This document shows positions 12,429 to 23,805 of a stretch of DNA of 64,000 nt, piece after piece. The translations under genes were made by a program, and so were the position numbers. Source of the DNA: Circinella umbellata (taxonomy: Eukaryota > Mucoromycota > Mucoromycetes > Mucorales > Lichtheimiaceae); the NCBI GenBank assembly GCA_025093555.1, contig JAIWNF010000019.1, positions 744,001 through 808,000 on the forward strand, in the 5' to 3' direction. The notes below the pieces were generated by a model, which was not told the origin of the DNA, made no database searches, and was given only the letters and a program-made list of their open reading frames with translations. How positions within the stretch are numbered: the stretch's first letter is position 1; the number at the start of each line of letters is the position of its first letter.

Positions 12429-15400
12429 TTAGGGTCGCTTATCAAGAATGTCGCAAATTTGATTAATCAAATCCGCCTTCCGACTTTTTGGATAAGTTCC
12501 TTGTTGTTTAACCCAATCCTTCAACATAGGAACAGTGCACTGTAAATTTTTTTTATTATTTATTAGTATTTGAGATAATTCATTACACCTCATTTTATTT
12601 TTACTTACATGATCAAGTGTTTGTTCTTTATAACAATCTTCGATAGATTTAGAACCAGATAATGGTCGACGAGCGCGTTTCTGTGATGATTCAGCATCAT
12701 CATTAGAAGTTTCCTGAAAAAAAAAATACATATACAATCTACGATTAATCTTTTTTATTTATCTTAAACTTATCTTGTGTGACTAAATCCAGGGTCCAAT
12801 CTCAATGAGTCTTTTTTTTTTTTTCCTTCTTTTTACCTTCCGTTTTCGGGAACTACTGCTTACTGCATCGAGTTCTTCAGTGTCGGCATTTAAAAGCGAT
12901 TGTAAACGAGGCACGCAATCTTTAAGTCGCTGGTAGAAATATCTTTCATGTCAGTAAAAAAAATAGATAAAAAAACCTTCTATTGATAGAAACGAGTCTA
13001 TGGATAATTTACCTTATTTAAAATTTCATACTTTGGTAAAGTATTATCAGAAACATCTTCCACTGCTTTTTGATCAAGTGCTAAAGATTGAAGTACTGCA
13101 TAGTGTAGCTGCAAGACTATATAAGTTTTTATAAATATAGATAAATGTAACGTGAGTTTAGTTGATCACCGACGATAAAAAATATATATTATAGAAATAT
13201 AGAATACAGAATTTATAATATAATAACGATAAGAATGAAAAAAAAACCATGCAAAAACATACTTGGATTTTCGTAATCTGCAGGATCATACATTTGATCC
13301 AAATATAACTTGTCAATGACTCCTTTTGCACCTTCAATTTGTTCTTCAGTGGCTATGTGGCACCCATGCCAAAATTTAAAAAGATCAGCCATTTTTTTTT
13401 GCCTTTTAAAAGCAATACATCATACTATGATAAACCACTACTCTCCTACTATAATCTACTATTATTTACCATGTTGTATTGTTGTTGGTGGTATTTCACG
13501 GATATCATCAGCATAAGGTAATCGGATAAGATAGAAACCAGGTGGTTGGGTTTGAATTCCATTTTCATTCACTCTTTCTCTCTTTTCATTGTCGACGAAT
13601 TCGGTTTAGTATATAACGCACGTTTTTAACATGTTTGCATAATTTTTCTTTTTTTTTGGGGGGGGGGAGGAAAGGTTACTCACCTGAGGTACCATAGCAA
13701 CAATGAAAGTAGTAGAATTTGTTCTGGGTGTGAATACACATAATCCAACCCGTTCCTGTTCCAACATGGTATCTAATAATGCTGCAAATGTACGAGTTGA
13801 ACCTTCGAATGTCTGGGATCATTATCATTCATAATAAAGCGGGTTAAAATTTATATACTTTCTTTTAATTATTTATCAATTATATAAATAAAAAAAAAAC
13901 AAAATAGAAGTTACTTACGGATTCATCCGGGTAGATAAAATAAGGATGAAAAATCGACCGATAAGGTCGCATTACATCTTTACTCATAAATCCGAGAAGT
14001 TTGAGAGCTAGAGAAACAAATAAATAAAATTAAAAATAAAGGGTGGATACAACAAAAACATCATGATTGTGTATATTTACATGGATCCGTAGAACGACGT
14101 AATTTTTGACGCTCATCATTATTGAAAACAGATTGACCACCTGCAACTGGCCAATATGTTTTGATTTCATCAGGCATAAGTGTTTGTTCAGTATCCTATA
14201 TTAAATATCATTATTATCGATGGATATTAAGATAATAATAAAAAGAAGAAAAAAAAAAGACATACTGCGCATTTATAAGTTGTTTTTGTTTCAACTTCTT
14301 GTAATTGTTCAGCTGCTGTGTAGACCCACGTATGTTGACCACGTGATTGTTCTATAATGAGATTATAGCTATAAAATATAAATAAAACTCATTAGTTTTG
14401 CTTTTATTTTCTGATGTGTGCATAATATAGCTATATTGCTTATTTACCCTCGAATACCAATTTCAAGCCCTTCTGCTAAACGGAATGGAATACGGAAAGC
14501 TGATCGTTTTTTGGGACGTTTACGTCGAACTCTTTCAAGTAATTCATCCAAATTATTTGATGCACCTTTCGGTGCTCGAACTTTTTCCAATTGGGCTTCA
14601 TCGCTCTCTTCTGTTGGTTGGTATACGTTCATAATTTCCTATTATTATTATTATTATTATTGGTATAAAGTCCTTCTTTATTTTTATCAATCCAAAAAAA
14701 ATATATATATTACTTACATTATAGAAAAGGCTTTCATCAAAGAGATTTCCACCTGTATTTAAACCAAATAATTCAATTTCAACACCAATTTCACCCAGAT
14801 CCTATTTTATAACAGAAAAAAAAAGAGTATAAATAATTATTATTCATTTTTATTCAATAAGATCAATATTAACATACCTTTGCTCGTTGAATAGCAGCAT
14901 TTCTTAAATTAGTATTCTTTTTATGTGGATTATCTTGATCAGTAATTAAAAAGATACGTCGAGTACCCGTTTTTTTCGTTCTTTCTGAAAAGATTTCCAT
15001 ACATGTCCAAAACACATTACCCAAAGGGAATTCTTCTGTTGCTACACCAAATTCCGTTGTCAAATCTTTATCACCCTCTAAAAAAAAAATCAATGGATTA
15101 TATTGATGAATACTTATTTTTTTTTTATTTTGATTACAAACACCCTATTTACCTGAACCGAATGCTTCTACTTCTTTAATTTTTTGAGCACTAGGAACAT
15201 CCAAATCCTGAAGAATATACACATGTTCATGACCAGGTGCATTATTTTGACTTGCCTATATATAAGAAGTATAAAAAGTAAATTAAAAGAAGGGATTCCT
15301 TTGCAATGTACTCCTAAATCTTATCCTGAATGTATTATTGACTTTGGGGGAGAGGTGGATACATAAAAAAATAAAGAGAAAGTTTTTACTAACTGTGCCA

Positions 15401-15715
15401 AATAAAATCACACCCACTTCATCGACATCACTACTAAAAACTTTATTTAACATGACTGATTTTACACAATCAAAAGCAACTTTAACTGGAATTTTGCCAT
15501 CTTTTTGAGGTGTTTGCATGTTTGAACCACAATCAATAAGAAATAATATTCGATCGAGTCCAGTCAATAAAGTCTAATAATATTATTGATATATTTTTTG
15601 TTAAATTAAAAATAAAACTAGGCTTTTTTTTTTCTCAAATGTATTGTATTACTTTATAGTCATCAGTAACAACTGGATCGTCGTCATCGAGTTGATTTGA
15701 AAAGCTAAATGACAT
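12429..15715 (-). CDS. KU70: Ku70 (XRCC6-type) DNA end-binding subunit of non-homologous end joining
   Basis: Product of 623 aa in 16 exons: complement(12429..12539, 12609..12713, 12837..12929, 13013..13116, 13263..13352, 13470..13581, 13684..13812, 13919..14007, 14081..14195, 14266..14368, 14448..14638, 14718..14801, 14878..15077, 15153..15255, 15394..15573, 15653..15715). The N-terminus is a Ku-type von Willebrand A fold (DRILFLIDCGSNMQ; RRIFLITDQDNPH; GVEIELFGLN). The Ku core includes the stretch around FRLAEGLEIGIRGYNLI, and VGLCVFTPRTNSTTFIVAMVPQ matches the bridge region. The C-terminus carries a SAP motif (VPMLKDWVKQQGTYPKSRKADL), which separates Ku70 from Ku80. Family role: with Ku80 it forms the ring that loads on DNA ends for end joining and telomere protection in the nucleus. 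The exon 10/11 acceptor at 13581 is the least certain junction, because several AG sites lie close together. Confidence 0.93.
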
Positions 15716-15901
15716 TATTAGTTTTATGTATATTAAGAAAAGAGTTAAACGCGAAACAAAAGAAAAGAAGGAATTTCCCCAAAAAAGAAGAATTACGCGG
15801 TATGTTCGCGTGCATAAAATAAATGCGCAGTTTTGAATCATTACTCATGTATTAATATTAATGATTATCATTTATTTAGTAAGAAGAAAAAAAAGTAGAG
15901 T

Positions 15902-18900
15902 TTAATAATCAACATCCTCTTCTTCTGATACATCAGCTCCAAAACCACGATCTTCATCTTCAGATTCATCAACTATATTTACTGTTGCTGAACCTTTTCG
16001 TTTAACAATATCTTCATTTTCTTTAGGTCGACGTAATATAGGATGTGAAGCTTTGTTATATCTATAATAATAATAGTTATATAAACACTCTTTTCTTCGA
16101 TCACTATTATCACACAACTATCATCTAATATTAGGGTTTACTTACTTGCGAGTGAATGCTGATTTTGCTTTTGTTGGAACCTTTGACATTGGTTTTTGTT
16201 GATTTAGATCTAAATCATTTAATGATTCTAAACTACTGCGATTAAGATAATAGGTATCTAGGATAGCCATGGTATCATCATAACGTTCCTAAAAAAAAAG
16301 ACAAGTCTCAATAAAACATCGGAATTGCTTCAATTACAATGGTGAATAAAACATACTTCAGCAAGATATTTGAATATCCGATCATTAAATGCAGGAACAT
16401 AATGTTGTCGAATTTCATAACGATCAGCAGATGTATTAAATCGCATATTACTTCTCAATTCATTTACGATACGATCGAATTTACTAGATTTAGAATTCTG
16501 CCCGAGCCATCTAATAGAAAGTATATATAAAATAAGCTTTTCAAAACATTTTCTTCTACAATTATAAATTATATAGTATCAAAACATTTAAAATTACCCT
16601 GGGAAACTAAAATTATTAAAACTATTAAATCCTTTTGTTTTTCCATGCATAAACCCTGCTGGTCGTACACAACCTAATGCGGATTCAACTGGCATAAGTG
16701 AATATTGCTGTGTACTCCTATATAATAATAAAATCAATCCAATTAAATAACCATAAATATGATAGAATAATAATAATAAAAGTTACCCATGAATCATTGA
16801 ATTTACTAAATCACCATCTGCTATAGCTTCAGCTGCTTTAGCAGCCATTTTCATTTCCAATGAAGCAATTTCAGTAGGATGACCTGTTAAACACATTTTA
16901 CTTGGTTTATCAGGAATAAATTTTAAATAGTTTTCCTATTTTAGACAAAACACCCAACATTAGATTACTTTTCTCTTTAAAAAATAAATAAAACAAAAGA
17001 TGGCTTACAAAAACCATAAGAGGTGTAAGACCATAATCATAGAAATAAATATCCAATTTTTGTGCAAGTGTATTATTTTTCCATGATGATGAATCAAAAA
17101 GAGCTTCTGGAATATCGAAAAGGTTCATTTGACCATCTTTTTCATTTTTCTTGGCACTATACATGTACTATTTAGCTTTGGTTTCCCCCCACTTGATAAC
17201 AAAAGAATAATATTCCTTACACAATTTTTGCATCTTCATCCGTCATCTGTTGACTTGATAATCGATAAGTTGAAAGAATATTAATGACTTGACGAATATC
17301 ATTATTTGTTGCATTAACAAGTTCATCTACAGCTGTTGGTTTAATTTTTAATTTTTCTCTAAGAAATTAAAGATGTAGAATGGAAGAGTTAATTTATTAA
17401 ATAGAGAGTATCAAATAGTATATATATATAAAACATACTTGTAACTAATCGACATCATTTTGGATCGAATTTGGTTGGCAGGTGTTCTATTATTAAAAAC
17501 AAAGATATGTGAATTTCATTCTTGTACAATAAAATGATAGACTTTTCTTTTTACCTTTTGAATCGAGCATCAAAGCATACATTTTTCAATGGTGCTACCT
17601 TTTGTGATCGAATATCATTACAAATACAAATAATAGGTACTTTTGTTGTTTTGATAAGAGAGGCTAATTCAGCTGCACCTCCACGATCACCACCAGACAT
17701 ACCATCTACTTCATCCATTACCAAAACAACTTTTTTACCCTTAGCAATAGTCTAGTTAAAACAAAAACATTCATATACCATGATTAGTTACTAAGCTTGT
17801 CTATTGTGTTTTTATCCTTTTCTAAATACTTTTGAATACTTTCATACATACTTGATTTGGGTTCCCACGTTTATAAAATTCAGTCATTGTCCGATTATCA
17901 ACCATTTCACCCAACATATCCTAATCATACATAAGCAAAAAAAAAAAAAACAGGTGAGTCGATTCATATCATATCTATAAAAAGGAAAGAGAAAATAATA
18001 AAGAGTGTAAAGTATGATTACCTCAAGCGCTTTTTTACTTCGTACATCACTCGCATTAAATTCAAGAACTTCATATCCATTTTCATGAGCAACAACATGA
18101 GCAGTTGTGGTTTTACCAATACCAGGAGGACCACTAATCAATACTGCACGAAAATTGGATGTGGATTCGTTTGGTTTTTTGCCACTTCCCTTGGACTTGG
18201 TATTGGTGGCAAGGTTCTGATGCCTTTATATATATATATATATAATTACATGAGCTGATTTTTTTTACCAAGTTTACAACAAATTATTTTTTATAGAACT
18301 TACCAATCTTTAAGCCATTCATCAATCCGTTTAATCATTTCTTTATTACCAATAATCTCACTTATCTTTTTTGGCTTATATTTTTCTGTCCACAACTGTT
18401 CCATAGAGTTGCTACGAATATATGTATAGAATTGTAAGTTGAACTCGATATATACATAGGTCCACATAAATATATAAATAACTTACATTTCTTTATTTAC
18501 AGCAGCAGGTGTAGCAGGTGCAGTTGCTTTTCCTTTTCCTTTTGCGGCTGATGTTGGAAGTGACGACGAGACAGATTTGGAAGGCATTGCCTTGGCAACC
18601 AATTTATAAAATCCATCTTCATTTATCACGATAGTACCAAAATTCTCAGCCTTCTTTACAATAGTATTATCGGATCCTCTTCCTTGTATCAAGTAAGTTG
18701 TTTTAAAATTTAAATCTGTAGTAATTTGACTATTGTACTTTAGTTAGTAACTTCCAGGTCATTATCTCGTTATTTATTATGTAGTTAACTACGAAATTTA
18801 CCCTCCATAGCGTTCAACAATACTATGAGCAGCGTCTTGAGTCATTGTATCAAGAATACCGGAAAATGTAAATACGGAACCAATAAAACAACCATCTCTA

Positions 18901-19914
18901 CCAGTAGGTAAAATTCGACTACCCAAAGCTTGTGGTGTACTATTCATGATTGGATTCTTTTTTGTTGATCTGTTTTTTTTTTTTTTTATAAATCAATAAT
19001 GTTCATGTATTATCAGAATCAGAAGTTAATTTTCTCCTCTCAATAAATAAATAAAGTTTACTTTTCTGTTTTCAAACTTGAGGGTATGTTGGATGATGAT
19101 GAATTGATAGGTACACTCTTACTGCTACTGCTGGATGATCCACTACTTTTCTTATCTGTTTTGAATGCAGACATGATATCCTGAGTAGGTCTCTTCTCTG
19201 ATAACGATTTTTCCACCTTACTGGCTTTGTCCAGGGAAGGAGGATATTTCTTTTGTTCGACTGAAGAGCTACTTTTATTTTCGGTAGCAAAAGACGAGGA
19301 CGGATATGTTGATGATGTTGGATAATTGGTTGTTGTTGATGATAAAGATGTGGACGGTTGTTGTCGTTGTTCCTGAATGACAGGAGGTTTTTGTTCTTGT
19401 GGGATAGGTGATGCAGTTTGATGATCATCGGAATTATGTTTTCGTTTAATAATATCGGTGTCATCGGTATCTTGTAAAATAGATTGTGTCTTTTTCTTTA
19501 CACTTTTGGATGGTTTAGCCATAGCAAAGAAATCCTTTGGATCAATCGTTTTGACCTTTTTATTCTTGTCTCTAATATACACACATGTATATATATATAT
19601 AATCAATCGATCCGAATTTTCCAATTAATACCTATTTCTCTTTCTTTATATCATTTTTTGTCGAGCCTCGTCCCTTTTTTTTTAGCTTCTTTACCTATCG
19701 ACATTGTCGCCACTACGTTTCATGGTTTTGGAAAGTACCAATGGTTGCTGACTGAATAAATAAGTACAAAATAATTTATTAATTCAAAAATATTCCACCA
19801 AGTCATAAAGTATTATTTTTTTTAGCATCTAAATACTTCAATATAAATTATATTCTAATTTTCAAAGAAAATAATAAATATGACGTACAAATCATCGTCT
19901 TGGTCTAAATCCAT
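15902..19914 (-). CDS. RFC1: RFC1, large subunit of the replication factor C clamp loader
   Basis: Product of 879 aa in 17 exons: complement(15902..16061, 16146..16288, 16357..16510, 16598..16717, 16787..16935, 17009..17156, 17221..17358, 17439..17486, 17555..17751, 17852..17920, 18022..18223, 18304..18411, 18487..18729, 18802..18969, 19062..19571, 19695..19751, 19889..19914). A disordered Lys/Ser-rich N-terminus starts MDLDQDDD. A BRCT domain follows at about 205-285 (GRDGCFIGSVFTFSGILD; VERYGGQITTDLNFKTTYLI). The AAA+ module has Walker A GPPGIGKT near 402-409, FNASDVRSKKALE, and Walker B VVLVMDEVD near 469-477. The C-terminal RFC1 domain includes GWLGQNSKSSKFDRIV, and the protein ends in an acidic tail. 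Family role: ATP-driven loading of PCNA at primer-template junctions. The first exon is only 26 nt; the ATG was chosen because its frame splices into the conserved part. The 186-bp gap to the Ku70 start suggests compact packing. Confidence 0.93.
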
Positions 19915-20069
19915 GGTGTTGTCAACGGTTCAATTTCGTGAGTTGTATAAAAGGAAGCGAAATATATACGAGTAAAGAACAATAGTTATAATTTATACCT
20001 TTAAAAAGGGATTTTTTTTAAAAAGGAGAGCCAAAATAAAAATAAAGGGACGCGATTTTTTGACACGCG

Positions 20070-21257
20070 TTAAGTTTTTGGTGTATTTTTTAGAATAATC
20101 GGGATTACAAAATACAGCATAGTAACTATACTTTTTCTAAGGGAATTACTACGAAAACCCCACAGATAAAAAGTTATCAGACAAGTTTTTAAACCATAAA
20201 GTCTACGGTGACAGTAATTATCAACAGAAATAGTTCTTATTTGACCGTTCATATCTAACACTAAAAGTATACCGTACTTCTTGTTTGTCATTGTCTTCAC
20301 ATGGACTACACAATGAGATATAGTAAGAAAACATAAGATATCTTGACTGTTATTTATAAAAAGCTGAACTGCTAATATAAGCTGCATAAATATTTTAAGT
20401 TATATAATGATGATGATTGTATAATAAATGTATACCTTTCCTTTGTTCAATATACTTTCTCTTGTTATCAATCTACGAACCGCAACTAGTCGGCCAGTTT
20501 GCCCCAAAGGGACATCGACCATTTGGTACTAGATAAATAAAAGAAGCTTTGATCTATAATAGATGTATATAAATGACCGGATACGACGTGTTAAAATCAT
20601 TTAGATGACTAGTTACAAAAGGAAGCTATAAATGATCCTGTTATAAGAGGTTGATTTTCTGATCATCCCATAGCTGTTCCTACTGAGTATCTCTACCAAG
20701 TGCTTTTGTGGTAAACGGTTGATTATAATATTTTTTATATTCGGGATAGCCCTAATACACAAAAATCATTGCATTAGTTCTTTCGATTTTCTTCAATGTT
20801 TTCGAGAATTGACTTACAAAAGAAGCACCTTTAAATCCTTAACATTAGTTGTTAAACCGGCAAAATTCAGGACCACAAGGGAAACACTGCCCCCTTTGGC
20901 GATGAATGACACCATGTATATAAAAATAAGTTGTTAGTATGATATAAAACAAGCTACCAAAGCCGGCTTTTTTTTTTACCTTGGGTTGTCCCATCAACCC
21001 CTTCAACTTGCGATATGGCAAAGTCTATTTCTAAATCTCCCACATTCCTTGATCTGCTGAAGAGGACAGAGACATATGTTTTGTCTACTAGGGATGTCGC
21101 TTTAAGTTTCGTCATCATCCGTTGTAGGAGGCGGACACATGTATTTTGATTACAATCGATCAGAGACCTACGGCAGTAGCCGATTATTGTGGGGTTCCCC
21201 GTTTCAATTGTTTAATTTGGTCTTAAAACTTTGAAATATGCATTTTGATTCCTTCGG
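20070..21257 (-). CDS. 3' part of an unrecognised multi-exon gene (orphan; 5' end unresolved)
   Basis: Six segments join in one frame with GT-AG borders: complement(20070..20381, 20436..20528, 20697..20751, 20818..20893, 20980..21167, 21230..21257). The predicted chain starts AEGIKMHISKSLIDCNQN, continues TYVSVLFSRSRNVGDLEID and SLVVLNFAGLTTNVKDLKV, then LPQKHLYQMVDVPLGQTG, and ends with a hydrophobic segment and ILKNTPKT. That is about 250 aa. A textbook TACTAAC branch site (plus strand GTTAGTA near 20934) precedes one acceptor. I do not recognise the family and see no catalytic motif. The 5' side is unresolved: the frame needed upstream of 21258 meets a stop, a 14-nt T run and a hexamer array. 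So this may be a 5'-truncated gene or a pseudogene. Consistent phase at five junctions argues against chance. Confidence 0.45.
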
Positions 21258-21403
21258 CTACAAAGGCAATAAAACATAGGTTTATGAATCTCATTTCTTC
21301 AACAAACAATCAGATGTACAACTTACCGTAATAATCTTTTTAAAGCACATATATATAAATTATGGACTCGCATTTTTTTTTTTTTTGCATTTGGGTTCTT
21401 CAT

Positions 21404-22269
21404 CTCATCCGCTATCCGCTTATTCGATTCGCATCGCCATCTGCAAGTGCGGATGCGGACGGGGATACGGATGGTATCCGATCCGACTATCCACTCTAGA
21501 ATGTCAAAATGCAGTGTCGCCGCACTTGCAACCCCAGCTATTACTAAAACAGAGTTATTGCACCGTTCGTATATGAGCGTCCTGTATTAATAAAGCGCGT
21601 ACCAGGAGCTTTTTATCCATTTGACTTTGGACTCCAATATATACGGGCGGAAATGTACTTAAGAGATCATGTGAAGCATAAAGGACATCGCACTTCGTTT
21701 TGTTTATTAAATTCCGTTGGTGTTGCCAGATAATGATCTTCTGCCACTTCCAGTACAAGAACTTATATTAGTATGTTACTGACTTGATTGTCGGCTAACA
21801 CTATTCTACCGATCAGGTTAGTTCCTAGTCTAGAGTTGTACGTTAGAATGCAATCAGTGTTATCTAAAAAAAAAATTAAAAAATATTCACAATTCTATAG
21901 TGTACTCCCTTACCATTTTCAATATTAAATAGTCAGGCGTTATTTTTGACTATCCACAAGTACAGATACATGCGGATGGGTATGGTATCCGATCTATGCT
22001 TGATTATTTTTACGTCACCAAGATGTCATTGCTCCAAGCATATCTTCCAGCTGATTCTTCCTGATTCGATACTTTTGAACCGTTGTACAAATTGGTGTAG
22101 CTCTATTTTATTCCTCTCTTTATTAAGATCAACAGAGTTTGTGATCTTCCTGTTTTGTTTGAAAAAAATATCAAAAGAGGAGCTTCTTCAACGGGCATTG
22201 TTTCTATAGCTTTGTATCCGCATCCGCATCCGCATCCGCATCCGCATCCGCATCCGCATCCGCATCCGC
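21404..22269. repeat. Degenerate GGAT/ATCC-rich hexamer arrays, with a perfect (ATCCGC)9 block
   Basis: Three blocks are seen. One at about 21404-21500 has mixed ATCCGC, GGATGC and GGATAC units on both strands. A second at about 21948-22000 shares GACTATCCAC and GGTATCCGATC with the first. A perfect nine-copy ATCCGC array lies at 22216-22269. The G+C-rich hexamers stand out against the AT-rich background. Any frame through the array reads as a Pro-His repeat and is not treated as coding. Confidence 0.75.
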
Positions 22270-22947
22270 GTGTTATTGTATCTAATCCAATCCGTGAAGA
22301 GCGCTATTTTTTGCTGCACCGTCGTGCAAATGCCAAGGAAAATTTTTGATCTAACAATGTAGTGAAGGATGATATGCCTGCTTGCACTTCACTCATAATA
22401 ACTTGTTTTCTGGTCTATATGGAATTCATCGGCTCTCAAGCAAGAAAGATCTCGTTTAAGAACTCAGCGGCCATTGATACGAAAGCTATGAATATTATAA
22501 AAATAATATAAGAACACTTTCGCCAACACAAAAAAAAAAAAAAAAGAATTGTATTACACTAAACACCTACATAACAAGACATTGGTGGCTAAATTATTCC
22601 TGTAAAACCATGTACAATTGTACAACATATTGTTACGTTTCATTGGTAGCAAGACCTTTACGTAGAGTAACGTCAAAAGAGATAAATAAGAGGAAAAACA
22701 AGTAGAATAGCTCTTGAATACGTATCAAGAAAATAATAAAAATAAAGAAAGACTTGATGTTTGATATTTATTGAATATAATTGAAGAAAGAGTGTTGATA
22801 AAAATCAGAAATATTTATATCAAAATAAAACTCACACAAAAGTGTAATTGTTATCAAGAGAGTTAAAACTCGAAGAGATTTCATCAAACAATAAGAAAAT
22901 AAAATAAAGTATGAAGAATTTATTGGTGGATTAAAGCAGTTGGGTAG
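22270..22947. other. Non-coding stretch between the hexamer array and the solo LTR
   Basis: No gene is seen. The sequence is AT-rich with an A run near 22529-22544 and several repeated TATTGAAT/AAGA-type words. No terminal repeat matching the neighbouring LTR was found here. Confidence 0.5.
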
Positions 22948-23503
22948 TGTTACGTCCCGTTCGGATCGTAATTAATAAAATAAAAAGAAAATATAAGAAA
23001 TTCCGAGTAAAAGACTCAAGGAATAAGGGAAGCTATATTAATAACTTATTCAATAAAAAGAAAAATAAATAAAAGGGCGGTTTTTATAACCAGCAAATTC
23101 AACCGATCAAAATAGTCGGGAAAAGAGTTTATTTCAATAAAAATGAAAGAGAGTGAACTAATAGTTATTTTGTGTGAAAGGAAGAAACTATCCTTTTTAT
23201 ACTAATTATTTGATTATCTAACTCCTTAATTCGAATCTTATTTCAGGTGGAATCGAATCCAATTTCAGGTAAAATCGAATCAAGTTCCAGGTAAAATCGA
23301 ATTCATGATAAAAATAATTCTTAATGAATAGAGGTAAACTTGGTTATTACTGCTTGTAAAACGGTTGATATTTATTTAGAAGAAAATAATGATAATGATA
23401 TTAATGATGATAAAGAGATAATAATGATAATAAAGAAATAATATTGATTATATAAAGAGACAATACGGTAAAAATAAAAAATAAAAATAAAAGGGATGTA
23501 ACA
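22948..23503. mobile_element. Solo LTR of a retrotransposon
   Basis: A 556-bp block begins TGTTACGTCCC and ends GGGATGTAACA, giving the TG...CA ends and short terminal inverted repeat typical of LTRs. It is bordered on both sides by GTAG (22944-22947 and 23504-23507), which fits a 4-bp target-site duplication. No gag-pol coding sequence and no second copy of the LTR are seen in the window, so this is best read as a solo LTR left after recombination. Orientation cannot be set from the ends alone. Confidence 0.75.
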
Positions 23504-23805
23504 GTAGCACTATCCCATAAGTAAGATAATAGTAACAATCATCCGTTTATCAAAATTATAGAATACAATGATATTTATGTGCCTTTTTATTTATTTCTCT
23601 GTTGTTACAATCAAAAAAAAAATAATGTTAATTAATACAATAGATCTCAACAATAATCAATAATGAGCTAATTTTATTCAATAAAGAATAACATGAGAAA
23701 CAAAAAAGCGTAATACGAGATACGTATTATTGCAATTTGCCATGCAGTCCATCACACAATATATAAAATAATAATAATAAAAACGTTACTATACCTGGAT
23801 TGTGG

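Noticed and set aside
22155..22349. Open frame with a Pro-His repeat
   Set aside because: It is a translation of the ATCCGC array with no domain or splice context.
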